64,000 nt of DNA from Brevibacillus sp. JNUCC-41 (GTDB taxonomy: Bacteria > Bacillota > Bacilli > Bacillales > DSM-1321), in the NCBI RefSeq assembly GCF_014844095.1, contig NZ_CP062163.1:682001-746000 (forward strand). Direction: 5' to 3'. Below are positions 44,403-52,878 of the stretch, piece by piece; positions within the stretch are counted from its first letter, which is position 1, and each line of letters starts with the position of its first letter. The notes under the pieces were generated by a model. The model saw only the letters and a program-made list of their open reading frames with translations, was not told where the DNA came from and made no database searches. The translations under genes and the position numbers were made by a program.

Positions 44403-45566
44403 TTAAAGACTGATGCTGATCCGGCTGATGCTGAATTCCTGATGCCCTAGAATTTCCGCCTTTGTCAGCTCACCCTGTGCCGTTTTAACGATCGTTTCGT
44501 AAATGCGACTTCCCGCTTCCTCTGTCGTTTCTTTTCCTTTCATGACAGGGCTTGTATCCATATCGATGTTATCGATCATCTTGATGGCCGTATGTTCATT
44601 TCCCGTTATTTTGATGACCGGGATGATCGGGTTCCCTGTCGGTGTCCCTCTTCCTGTCGTAAAGCAGACCATATGTACACCGGCTGCCGCCATGCCTGAA
44701 ACACACTCGATGTCATTCCCCGGGGAATCCATGAAGTAATAGCCATTACCCGGGAGTGCTTCCGCAAATGATAAGACATCGTTCAATGGGGCTGTACCTG
44801 CTTTACTTATGCAGCCAAGCGATTTTTCCTCGATGGTCGAGAGCCCTCCCTCAATGTTGCCCGGGCTCGGGTTTCCGCCGCGCATATCGGCCCCGATGCG
44901 TTCCACTTCTTTTTCGAATCTATCAACATATGCATATAGTTTATTGGCCACTTCTTCACTTACTACTTTTTGGGCAACAAGATGTTCAGCTCCGATGATT
45001 TCCGTGGTTTCACCCATTACGATCGTACCTCCCTTATTCAGGAGCAGATCAGCCGTTTTCCCTAAAGCGGGATTGCTGCACAATCCGGATGTAGCATCGG
45101 AACCGCCGCATTTCACGCCTACTATCAATTCTGAAATGGGGGCATCCACTTGCGGCACTTTTTCGAGTTCCAGAAATAACCCCTTCGCCACTTCAGTCCC
45201 CTTCTTAATCGCGTTTATCGTCCCGCCTGCATCTTGGATATCTAGCCATTCCACTGGTTTTCCCGTTTCTTCTTCAATTTCCTGTTTCAATACTTTGGCA
45301 TCAATCACCTCACAGCCCAAGCTGATTAATAGGACCGCTCCAACGTTCGGGTTTTTCCCCATTCCGCCAAGTAGTTTATGTGTACGTTCTTTATCATCAC
45401 CAATCTGGCTGCATCCATGCTGATGCGGAATGGCCACTGATTCCGGTACAGCTTGCTGGATTCTGTTGGCCACATGATTGGCGCAAATGACGGTAGGAAT
45501 GATCAATAGATGATTACGGATTCCAAATTTTCCATTTGAACGGCGATACCCTTTTATCATGCTCAT
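44403..45566 (-). CDS. UxaA-family dehydratase, catalytic subunit (probable L-fuconate dehydratase)
   Basis: Protein of 387 residues matching the C-terminal two-thirds of altronate/galactarate dehydratases. Features are GYRRSNGKFGIRNHLLIIPT, CANHVANRIQ, IPHQHGCSQIG, LGCEVID, GVKCGGSDATSGLCSNPALG and FTTGRGTPTGNPIIP. Conserved cysteines and the Cys-Gly-Gly-Ser-Asp motif suit an iron-dependent sugar-acid dehydratase. It replaces the enolase-type L-fuconate dehydratase of the textbook route. ATG overlaps the SAF subunit stop (ATGA) and has GGAAGGGGAG before it. Confidence 0.87.
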   Translation of the reverse strand: MSMIKGYRRSNGKFGIRNHLLIIPTVICANHVANRIQQAVPESVAIPHQHGCSQIGDDKERTHKLLGGMGKNPNVGAVLLISLGCEVIDAKVLKQEIEEETGKPVEWLDIQDAGGTINAIKKGTEVAKGLFLELEKVPQVDAPISELIVGVKCGGSDATSGLCSNPALGKTADLLLNKGGTIVMGETTEIIGAEHLVAQKVVSEEVANKLYAYVDRFEKEVERIGADMRGGNPSPGNIEGGLSTIEEKSLGCISKAGTAPLNDVLSFAEALPGNGYYFMDSPGNDIECVSGMAAAGVHMVCFTTGRGTPTGNPIIPVIKITGNEHTAIKMIDNIDMDTSPVMKGKETTEEAGSRIYETIVKTAQGELTKAEILGHQEFSISRISISL

Positions 45567-45892
45567 TGTTTTTGCTCCCCTTCCGCCTTATCTCCTCTTC
45601 CTCTGATTCCCTCAATATTATGTACATGGACATGTTCACCAGGCTCGATATCCATCGTGGCTGCACCGATCACTTCTCCATATTTGATGACGGCCGCCGA
45701 TCGCTGAATCGGTTTGATTGCGATTTTATGCCCAAATGGAATCGAACGCTTTGCTTCCACTGCCTCTTTTTGACCATTGATGACATAGAGTAATGTTTCC
45801 CCTTCTTCTACATCTTTTAATGATGTCGCAACATTATCCTGATGAGACATGACGATGCTTGTAATGTCCTGTTCATAAACTAACTTGCCCAT
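45563..45892 (-). CDS. UxaA-family dehydratase, small SAF-domain subunit
   Basis: Protein of 109 residues equivalent to the N-terminal SAF domain of altronate dehydratase. Landmarks are DNVATSLKDVEEGETL, IPFGHKIAIKPI, VIKYGEVIGAATMDIEPGE and VHVHNIEG. It is encoded separately from the catalytic part, as in several bacterial fucose or altronate loci. Its start lies 20 bases inside the upstream amidohydrolase gene. Confidence 0.88.
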   Translation of the reverse strand: MGKLVYEQDITSIVMSHQDNVATSLKDVEEGETLLYVINGQKEAVEAKRSIPFGHKIAIKPIQRSAAVIKYGEVIGAATMDIEPGEHVHVHNIEGIRGRGDKAEGEQKQ

Positions 45893-46739
45893 TTTCCTCT
45901 CCCCTTTCTTTTAGCTTGTAAAAGGCTTTTGCATTTCCAGAAAATATCCCATCCACTTCAGCTAGTGTTAAAGTTTCCGGTAAATTCCATTTTATGACCG
46001 CCACTGCCTCTTCATAGCTCCCAGCTGATAAACATACAGGCCAATCGCTGCCGAAAAGTAAACGGTCCGGCCCAAACGCCCGAACAATATGTTGTATGTA
46101 TGGCGTAAAGTCATCCACCTTCCACATTGCAGGATCCGCTTGGGTCAATAAACCCGACAGTTTGCACCAAATGTTCGGAAACTGTGACAAAGCATTCATT
46201 TCTTCTTGCCATTTGTTTAATTCCCCTGCTGATATATTCGGTTTAGCCATATGGTCGATGACGGCCTTTAGGTCAGGAAGCGTTTTCATTAATGTTAAAA
46301 CAGATGAAATATGTTTATGATTAATCAACAAATCCAGCGGAAGATCATATCGAATTAGCTGTTTCAGATTTTCCACCACTTGTTCTTGTAAAATCCAAGC
46401 ACTGTCTTCCAGATCCTGCAACATAGGGCGTAAACCAACAATTCCCGGTCGTTTCATCAATGAATCCAATTGCTCCGGGAAGGATGGAGCAGATAAGTCA
46501 AGCCAGCCCACCACGCCATATATCCAGTCATGGCGGTCATACAAGGATAATAGAAATATAGTCTCTTCATAGGTTGGAGCCGCTTGTACCAGGACCGTCC
46601 CCGAAATATCATTCTTATGTATTAATGGTGATAAATCGTCGGGAAGATAATCCCGATATAGGACTCCCATATCATTTGTAAGCCAAGAGTAATCACCTCG
46701 GTCAATTCTCCAAAAATGCTGATGTGCATCAATCATCAT
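45873..46739 (-). CDS. Amidohydrolase-family lactonase (probable L-fuconolactonase)
   Basis: TIM-barrel hydrolase of 288 residues with the metal-site HxH in IDAHQHFW, VIDHMAKPN, IWCKLSGL, and the catalytic Asp of LLFGSDWPV. It belongs to COG3618 sugar-lactonases. In the L-fucose route it opens L-fuconolactone to L-fuconate. It is the promoter-proximal gene of the operon. ATG follows AGAGGAGG. Confidence 0.88.
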   Translation of the reverse strand: MMIDAHQHFWRIDRGDYSWLTNDMGVLYRDYLPDDLSPLIHKNDISGTVLVQAAPTYEETIFLLSLYDRHDWIYGVVGWLDLSAPSFPEQLDSLMKRPGIVGLRPMLQDLEDSAWILQEQVVENLKQLIRYDLPLDLLINHKHISSVLTLMKTLPDLKAVIDHMAKPNISAGELNKWQEEMNALSQFPNIWCKLSGLLTQADPAMWKVDDFTPYIQHIVRAFGPDRLLFGSDWPVCLSAGSYEEAVAVIKWNLPETLTLAEVDGIFSGNAKAFYKLKERGEENGQVSL

Positions 46740-46762
46740 GCTGACCTCCTCTTGTTATCTTT

Positions 46763-46808
46763 ATGTTACCGGTAACATTAAAATAACAGCAATATTTTAA
46801 ATTGTCAA
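46763..46808 (-). promoter_or_regulatory. Promoter and LacI-type operator of the fucose operon
   Basis: On the minus strand TTGACA (complement of 46803-46808) and TATTTT (46780-46785) have a 17-base spacer. ATGTTACCGGTAACAT, a perfect 16-bp palindrome with a central CG, lies at 46763-46778, covering the expected transcription start. It is the right shape for a LacI-family repressor. The nearest one is encoded at 48898-49914. Confidence 0.8.
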
Positions 46809-46872
46809 TAAATTAAGTGAAATCTCTTAAACTATCCAAATGGAATTACCATTTTCAACTCTTATTAATAAG

Positions 46873-46908
46873 AAAACTCGCCATTCCCAATTGGAACGGC
46901 GAGTTTTT
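46873..46908. terminator. Bidirectional terminator
   Basis: AAAACTCGCC pairs with GGCGAGTTTT around CATTCCC..., with A and T runs. It ends the broken FtsH-like gene on the minus strand. Confidence 0.75.
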
Positions 46909-46910
46909 AA

Positions 46911-47356
46911 TCATTTAGAATGTTTCATTCTTTTTATGACAAATAGAAATATTAAACTAACAAAAAACAGGATGAAAATGACTACGAAAGGAATGGTCGT
47001 TGTAAAAAAGGTGACCCATCCACTTGGCTCTTTGGTTTCTGGCGTAAACTCAATTTTTTCTATATCATTTTCCCTTATGGCGTGATTCATTCTATCTTGC
47101 CAAATTTCACTATCCGGTACAGATGCGATAAGTATTGATCCTTTTCATACCCTGCCAACCGGCCTCTTATTTCATAAACACTATTTTGTAGCTCCACCTT
47201 TAAAAATGCCACTTTCCCATCCTCTAAAGTTGTAAAAAATTCATCTTCAGTTAATTTCTCAGTCGGTTCTTTATCATTATTAAAAACTAGCACAATCCCA
47301 AATGTAACCAAGAAGATTAATAAATAAAATACTTTACTACGGAATATCCGCTTCAT
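46911..47356 (-). pseudogene. Truncated, frameshifted FtsH N-terminal paralogue
   Basis: From ATG 47356 (behind GGGAGAGG) the frame encodes an FtsH-like first membrane helix and extracellular domain (LEDGKVAFLKVELQNSVYEI, GRLAGYEKDQYL). It then shifts and stops at 47087. The next frame, open through the overlap, continues the same domain (VPDSEIWQDR, MNHAIRENDIEKIEF) and the second FtsH membrane helix (EPSGWVTFFTTTIPFVV). It stops at 46911, before any AAA+ or protease domain. A single-base deletion near 47140 explains the split. As it stands it could yield an 89- and a 59-residue peptide; restored, it would be a two-helix protein of about 148 residues. Confidence 0.8.
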
Positions 47357-47508
47357 CTAATACCTCTCCCGCAAAAACAAACTACAGGCAATAGTATCAC
47401 AAATAGTTAATTATTAACAATTAAGCTATCGGTGTATTGCTTGCTAAATGGATAATTTTAGTAAAAAATAGGAAGTATAGCAAACTAGAAGTTTAAGGGG
47501 GGATATTT

Positions 47509-48288
47509 TTGATTACTCATTTCGCGGATTTAGAATTACTGACAGTATCTATAGAAGGTGCAAAGCAATGCTATGCTAAACGCCTGCAGTTTCCCATTCT
47601 ATTTGAATCTAAAGACTTTATTCAGTTTCAGCTTACGCCCTTTACGACGTTAAGTTTTAAAGAAGCGTTTGAACCCATTTCTCCAGCACACTTTGCTTTT
47701 CAAGTCCCCTATTCTCATTTTGATGAAGTAACAGCATTTGTGCAACAATCCGGATTATTGGTCCTAAGCCAAGAACAGGGTCAGTATATGGACGAAACGA
47801 ACGGTAGAAAAAATTTATATTTTCGTGATGGAGATAGTAATCTTCTCGAGATTATTGCCCATGATTATGTGAATGAGGATGAACTGAAGGCATCCGGTAT
47901 GTTACAAATACTTTATTTAAGAGAGATTGGCTTCCCTGTTGATTCTGTACCAAACTTACGAGAGTGGCTGAAAAGTCACTTTGGTATGAAAACGGAAAAA
48001 GATCAAGATATATTTAATTTCGTCATTAGCGGAACAGCACATGCAATAGTGGTTTCAAAACTAAGGCCTTGGATTCCTATTGCTATGAAGGCCTCACCGC
48101 CAAAGATGGCGGTGACATTCGGTACACCCAATAATCGTTTTATTAATGACCTATCAAAACAATTGGATCACACTTTTTCAGATGGCTCCAAGAAACTATT
48201 TCTATCTAAGGATAGTTATTCTTTTTATATTGAACATACCCCTGAATTCAGTGCATCAATGGTGAAAAATCTGAATTTACCTATTTGA
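47509..48288 (+). CDS. VOC/glyoxalase-superfamily protein (CppA-like, two modules)
   Basis: Protein of 259 residues with two vicinal-oxygen-chelate modules: residues 1-125 (including LYFRDGDSNLLEIIAHD) and a weaker second one (130-259). Metal ligands are only partly conserved. Family members bind or cleave small molecules, and no specific substrate is suggested. The start is TTG, with AAGGGGGG upstream. Confidence 0.75.
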   Translation: MITHFADLELLTVSIEGAKQCYAKRLQFPILFESKDFIQFQLTPFTTLSFKEAFEPISPAHFAFQVPYSHFDEVTAFVQQSGLLVLSQEQGQYMDETNGRKNLYFRDGDSNLLEIIAHDYVNEDELKASGMLQILYLREIGFPVDSVPNLREWLKSHFGMKTEKDQDIFNFVISGTAHAIVVSKLRPWIPIAMKASPPKMAVTFGTPNNRFINDLSKQLDHTFSDGSKKLFLSKDSYSFYIEHTPEFSASMVKNLNLPI

Positions 48289-48328
48289 ACCGTTGTTTCT
48301 CATTTAATCTAAAAAAGGAGAAACCAAT

Positions 48329-48844
48329 ATGCCAATAAGAGAGGCAACGATGGCGGATGCCGAAGGAATAGCTATAGTCCATGTGGATTGCTGGAGAACC
48401 ACTTATAAAGATATAATGCCGAGTGATTTTTTAGATAATCTGTCTTATGGGCAAAGGAAAGAATTATGGAAAAAGAATATATCCAGTGATGGAAATTATG
48501 TTTATGTTGCTGAAAATAACGAGGGGAAAATAGTTGGATTTATAAGTGGCGGGAAAAGGGAAAAAAATATAGTTAAGGATTCTGGTGATTTAACTTCAAT
48601 TTATATCCTCGAAAATTTTCAAAGAATGGGGATAGGTAAGGAACTCATCAAAGAATTATTCTTTAAATTCGACGAACTGGGATTTAAGACAATTTTTGTT
48701 GAGGTGCTTGAAGATAATAAATCTCGATACTTCTATGAGGCATTTGGTGCTGAATTGCTTAAAAACGAAAAAATCAAAATGGCTGGCGCTGAATTGAATC
48801 TATTGGTTTATGAGTGGAAGGATATTAGCCCAGTATTGTTATGA
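48329..48844 (+). CDS. GNAT-family N-acetyltransferase
   Basis: Enzyme of 171 residues that transfers an acetyl group from acetyl-CoA. Motif A reads LTSIYILENFQRMGIGKELI, and it begins IREATMADAEGIAIVHVDCW, typical of the family. The C-terminal FVEVLEDNKSRYFYEAFGAE forms the last strands. The substrate is unknown. ATG follows AAAGGAG; it lies 40 bases after the VOC gene and may share its transcript. Confidence 0.88.
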   Translation: MPIREATMADAEGIAIVHVDCWRTTYKDIMPSDFLDNLSYGQRKELWKKNISSDGNYVYVAENNEGKIVGFISGGKREKNIVKDSGDLTSIYILENFQRMGIGKELIKELFFKFDELGFKTIFVEVLEDNKSRYFYEAFGAELLKNEKIKMAGAELNLLVYEWKDISPVLL

Positions 48845-48897
48845 GCGGCATGCTACCGGGAGAGGCCACTTTTTCTTTGGAAAACCAAAAACTCCTA

Positions 48898-49914
48898 TTA
48901 TTTAATAGGAGCTCCAGATGATTTCCTGATTACCAATTCAGGCTTTAAATTGATCGTCCGATAGTCGGCAGGACCGACTTCATCCACTCGCTCGATCACT
49001 AATTGTGTTCCTAGATATCCGAAATCGTAAGCAGGCTGTGATGATACGGTTAAAAAAGGATCGAAGTCCGAGAATAATTCTAAGTCGTCAAAGCAAACGA
49101 CGGCAATGTCTTCAGGCACTTTAATCTGTTTTTCTCGTAAACTTTTTATAATTTTGATGGCAATGAAATTGTTGGCGGCAAAAATCGCCGTTGGCCGCTC
49201 AGAGGGCGGGACATTCATCAATCCGTCAATGCCGTTCCATTGCTTTTCCTGTTTGTAATGAGTCTCTATGACGAAAGAGTGATCGATGGTCAAATCATTT
49301 ATTTTCAGCGTTTCAATATAGGCCTGATAACGCTCTTTCGAAGTGGAGATCGTTAGCGGACCATGAACCATAGCGATTCGTTCGTGTCCAAAATCGATGA
49401 GATGCTGAAGAAGCTTTTTCGTTCCTTCATAGTTATCACCAAGTACCCGATCACAAGAAACATCTTGAATTTGCCTATCTATCAATGTAAATGGAACCCT
49501 GTTTTTAATTAATTTCTTTAAATTTTTCATCGATTGATCGCCTGTTGGTGCAATGATTACGCCATCCACCCGTTTTGAAATCAATGCATCGATATATTCA
49601 CTCTCTTTTTCGTAATCCTCATCGGTATTGCATAAAATGAGCTGATATCCCATTTGATTGGCTTTATCCGCTGCCCCTCTCGCCACCTGGGTGAAAAAGG
49701 GGTTCGTGATATCGGTTATGATTAATGAAAGCAGCTTCGTTCTTTTAATATTCAAACTTTGGGCAGCGGAATTCGGGATATAGTTAAGCTCTTTAATGAC
49801 CGCTTCAACTTTTTCCCTTGTCTTTTCACTGATATTCCCTTTATTATTAATGACTCTCGATACAGTCATCGTTGATACATTCGCTTTTTTCGCAATATCG
49901 TAAATTGTCGTCAC
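48898..49914 (-). CDS. LacI-family transcriptional regulator
   Basis: Repressor of 338 residues. The DNA-binding head is TIYDIAKKANVSTMTVSRVI with the hinge helix YIPNSAAQSLNIKRT. The periplasmic-binding-protein-like core (LLSLIITDITNPFF..., GVIIAPTG..., ERIAMVHGP) binds a sugar-type effector. The start is GTG with GGCGGG upstream. It lies 2.1 kb upstream of the fucose operon, whose promoter carries a LacI-type palindrome, making it the likely local regulator. A hairpin overlapping its stop (48890-48913) may end the transcript. Confidence 0.9.
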   Translation of the reverse strand: MTTIYDIAKKANVSTMTVSRVINNKGNISEKTREKVEAVIKELNYIPNSAAQSLNIKRTKLLSLIITDITNPFFTQVARGAADKANQMGYQLILCNTDEDYEKESEYIDALISKRVDGVIIAPTGDQSMKNLKKLIKNRVPFTLIDRQIQDVSCDRVLGDNYEGTKKLLQHLIDFGHERIAMVHGPLTISTSKERYQAYIETLKINDLTIDHSFVIETHYKQEKQWNGIDGLMNVPPSERPTAIFAANNFIAIKIIKSLREKQIKVPEDIAVVCFDDLELFSDFDPFLTVSSQPAYDFGYLGTQLVIERVDEVGPADYRTINLKPELVIRKSSGAPIK

Positions 49915-50031
49915 TTTTTGTACCCGCCTTTACATTATCCCTTATATTGTATCATAAGTATAAATGGTTATTTTATACTTTAGCACTTAGAAGATCCTGC
50001 TGACCCGGATACGGCAAGGAGATTCAAAAAA

Positions 50032-50063
50032 AAGACACAGTCCTTCGGAAAGGACTGTGTCTT
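50032..50063 (-). terminator. Terminator of the VOC gene at 50073
   Basis: AAGACACAGTCCTT pairs with AAGGACTGTGTCTT around CGG, with eight T's on the minus strand. Confidence 0.9.
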
Positions 50064-50072
50064 GCATTTAAT

Positions 50073-50489
50073 TTAATTTTGATTAAATCCGCTTTCGTCC
50101 ATGTAAAATACTTCCCAAGAATGCCCGTCGATATCCAAAAAACTCCAACCGTACATGAAACCATGATCAATGGCTTCATTGAAAGGCTTTCCGCCAGCAT
50201 CCAGTGCCCTATTCACGATTTCATCGACTTCTTCCTTACTTTTAACGGACAGGGCGACGATGGCTTCCGTACTCGCTGCTGAATTCGGGATTTCCTTCTT
50301 CGTAAACGTTTTAAAGTAATCTTCCACCAATAACATGACATATATGGACTCGCTGATAACCATGCATGTTGCATTTTCATTGGTCATTTGCTCGTTAAAC
50401 TCAAAGCCGACCTTTGTGAAAAATTCTACTGAGGCATCCAAATCTTTAACAGGCAAGTTTACAAAAATCTTTTCCGCTTGAACTCCCAT
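50073..50489 (-). CDS. VOC-family protein (glyoxalase/bleomycin-resistance type)
   Basis: Protein of 138 residues with a single-gene VOC pair: KIFVNLPVKDLDASVEFFTK at the start and HGFMYGWSFLDIDGHSWEVF at the end. Such YdeO/PhnB-like proteins in Bacillus have no confirmed reaction. The ATG at 50489 follows GCGAGGG; the longer GTG start at 50525 has no room for a ribosome site. Confidence 0.85.
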   Translation of the reverse strand: MGVQAEKIFVNLPVKDLDASVEFFTKVGFEFNEQMTNENATCMVISESIYVMLLVEDYFKTFTKKEIPNSAASTEAIVALSVKSKEEVDEIVNRALDAGGKPFNEAIDHGFMYGWSFLDIDGHSWEVFYMDESGFNQN

Positions 50490-50593
50490 CCAATTCACCC
50501 TCGCTTGATTTATTTGTTCACTCACCTACTATTCGCTGCATTTTTCGATTATCCTGCTTGCAGCATAAAAGGAGAGATCACCATAAAATCTTC

Positions 50594-51085
50594 CTACTTC
50601 AAATAAACACTCATAATCTGTGTTTCGTTTATATTCGCTTGGGTGCTTTTTGTTTTTTCCAATTTTTCAACTAGCTCGCCATTCGTGACAACAATTGGAG
50701 TTACGATGCTTGGAGCTTTGGATTTTATCAGATTGATATCAAATGTAACAAGCTTGTCTCCTGCTTTTACATTTTGCCCTTCTGCGACGTGGACTTCAAA
50801 TCCCTCACCATTAAGGTTAACTGTTTCCAATCCAATATGAATCAACAATTCAATGCCAAGCTTTGTGCGGAGGCCAAGTGCATGTTTAGTATGAAAAACT
50901 TGGATTACTTCTGCATCGATTGGAGATACGACCAACCCCTCCTCAGGAAGTATCGCTATTCCGTCCCCCATCATTTTACCGGAAAACACCGGATCTGGAA
51001 CATCTTCAATATTTATTACTTGTCCATTAATAGGAGCAAGCAGCTGTTCCACACTTTCTTTTTTACTGAATAATTTTTTGAACAT
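50594..51085 (-). CDS. Stand-alone PTS EIIA component, glucose family
   Basis: Phosphocarrier of 163 residues (Crr-like). It has GQVINIEDVPDPVFSGKMMG, the histidine in HTKHALGL, and the phospho-acceptor His in LLIHIGLETVNLNGEGF, which are the two active-site histidines. It takes phosphate from HPr and passes it to an EIIB. No EIIBC lies next to it, so it serves a distant permease or regulation. ATG lies downstream of AGAAGGGTGG. Confidence 0.92.
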   Translation of the reverse strand: MFKKLFSKKESVEQLLAPINGQVINIEDVPDPVFSGKMMGDGIAILPEEGLVVSPIDAEVIQVFHTKHALGLRTKLGIELLIHIGLETVNLNGEGFEVHVAEGQNVKAGDKLVTFDINLIKSKAPSIVTPIVVTNGELVEKLEKTKSTQANINETQIMSVYLK

Positions 51086-51154
51086 ACTATTTCCACCCTT
51101 CTCTTTCGGTCTTGAATCTCACGAATATTTGACGAATTCTGATAATCATTCATA

Positions 51155-51544
51155 TTATTTTTTCTTTTTTGATTTGCCTTCTGCTTTTTTCTTTTTGTTC
51201 TCTTCCACTCTATATATAACCATCTCGGTTATTAATTCATAAGGAATTGGCTTGTTTAGCGGAAACTGAACGGCCCCTTTTGAACATTTATATTCCGTTA
51301 GAGCAGATTCAAACGCAGAAATCGCGCTAGGAGTCGGATAGAATCCTATATGTTTTTTATAGGCAGCGAAATGTACCAGATTTCCATATAAAACAAAGGT
51401 AGGCATTTGATAGCTTATCTTTTCTTCCGCATCCGGTGCTGCATCCTTTATGACTTTTCTCAACGTTAGCAGTATCTCCTGAACTTCTTCGGGAAATTGT
51501 ATAATATATTCATCAATTGAATGAAATGTATTGGTTCCTTCCAT
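51155..51544 (-). CDS. DUF1801 / YdhG-like protein
   Basis: Cytoplasmic protein of 129 residues of the DUF1801 family, in which B. subtilis YdhG (Fra) is a frataxin-like iron chaperone. Features are LRKVIKDAAPDAEEKISYQM, FVLYGNLVHFAAYKKHIGFY and the C-terminal basic tail KKKKAEGKSKKKK. ATG follows GGAGAAACC. The iron role is transferred from the homologue only. Confidence 0.82.
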   Translation of the reverse strand: MEGTNTFHSIDEYIIQFPEEVQEILLTLRKVIKDAAPDAEEKISYQMPTFVLYGNLVHFAAYKKHIGFYPTPSAISAFESALTEYKCSKGAVQFPLNKPIPYELITEMVIYRVEENKKKKAEGKSKKKK

Positions 51545-52027
51545 GGTTTCTCCTTTCTAAAACCAAATGATTAGTCATCAATACCTTTAATATAACATTT
51601 TATCCTTCCACTATCATGTTCCGTTACCTTTAAGGGAAAGGAATATGGGCACTCGCGGCTAATTCCGCCAGTTTTCCCTAGTACAAATCATATGATTGGA
51701 GATCAAAAAGATAGTTGGATACTATCAATAAAAGCTGGGAGGCGCAATTAACGAGACGGATGCTTAGATAGACATTGGGCATTTGAATGACAAAACCCCC
51801 GAATTCGAGTGAATTCAGGGGTTTTGGATTTTTTGTAACGGCATCATTGGATTGATAATAGAATGGATTGACAATGATTTCAAACAATCACCTGCGTATA
51901 TGGGCGACCAGCTTATCCAAATATTGAATTTTCACACGCCGAAATTCTATCTAAAAGACCGATGACCCCCACATAACTTCATTGATTTTCTTTTTTTCCT
52001 TGCCTTCCCCTTTTAATCGCGATTGTC
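51545..52027. other. Intergenic region with one isolated hairpin
   Basis: The only clear structure is a strong terminator-like hairpin at 51791-51826 (CAAAACCCC/GGGGTTTTG with AATTC/GAATT extending the stem), followed by GGATTTTTTG on the plus strand. No gene ends before it, so an unseen short transcript is possible. A 69-codon open frame across it is not credible. Confidence 0.5.
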
Positions 52028-52672
52028 CTATCCTTTTATAAACTCTTCCATTCTATTCATTACACCTTCTAGCACGGTAATCGACCTCGAGACATTCAAA
52101 GGTTCCATATCCAAGGAATGGTTTGCATGCGGGATTTTATCGATGCTTATGTTCGTTTTATTTTCAATCGCTTGGATTTTATCTGGAATATAATGATGAT
52201 CTTTTTCTCCTATAACTATATGTGCTGAATGATTGCTGCTCAATAATCCATCAAAAATCGAATCGAACTTCAATAGGGGCGTAAGCAAAATCATTTTGGC
52301 TTTCATAAACCGCTCACTTTTCATAATTCCGCTGATGATGGGGATGGTGCCAAGTGATTTACCTAAAAACACTGTTCCTTGATATTCATGGTTTTGAAGT
52401 ATTTCTGTAATGACGGGATTTATATCATTAACGATCACTTTTGTTATATCTACCAATGGATGCTTGAAAATATCCTGGTCGTAAGCGTAATGAATATGCA
52501 CGACATCATACTGATTTTGAAGCATCACCATCGTCGAATAATAGAATAACGGCTTCTCATACGTGTATCCCGCACCTGAAAACATAAAACACACGGCTGG
52601 ACTTCCGTTTTCAATATATGTGTATGAAATTTCTTTTTCATTACTATTTACTTTTCTTTGGTTAATCTTCAT
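52028..52672 (-). CDS. Alpha/beta-hydrolase-fold protein
   Basis: Protein of 214 residues with the nucleophile elbow GKSLG in VFLGKSLGTIPII, an oxyanion region FMFSGAGYTYEKPL, and the late His of PHANHSLD. It resembles small intracellular esterase-like proteins of Bacillus. The substrate is unknown. ATG follows AAGGGAGG. Confidence 0.8.
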   Translation of the reverse strand: MKINQRKVNSNEKEISYTYIENGSPAVCFMFSGAGYTYEKPLFYYSTMVMLQNQYDVVHIHYAYDQDIFKHPLVDITKVIVNDINPVITEILQNHEYQGTVFLGKSLGTIPIISGIMKSERFMKAKMILLTPLLKFDSIFDGLLSSNHSAHIVIGEKDHHYIPDKIQAIENKTNISIDKIPHANHSLDMEPLNVSRSITVLEGVMNRMEEFIKG

Positions 52673-52878
52673 GATAAATTCCTCCCTTTATCCATTCTGG
52701 CATTTGCTCTATACATTCATTAGCCACCCGCTGCATTCCTCCTTGACTGATGCTAACTAGATAGAATCCAAGAATTGGGTTTCGTTTTTTATCGGGAATA
52801 GGTATACTTTAGCTACCAACCTATTTTATGGAAATTATTCTGATGATGTATCAATCCAGCCTTAAAGGAGAGTGTGTA

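Noticed and set aside
51678..51887. 69-codon minus-strand frame
   Set aside because: It runs straight through a strong terminator hairpin, lacks a ribosome site and has no recognisable features.
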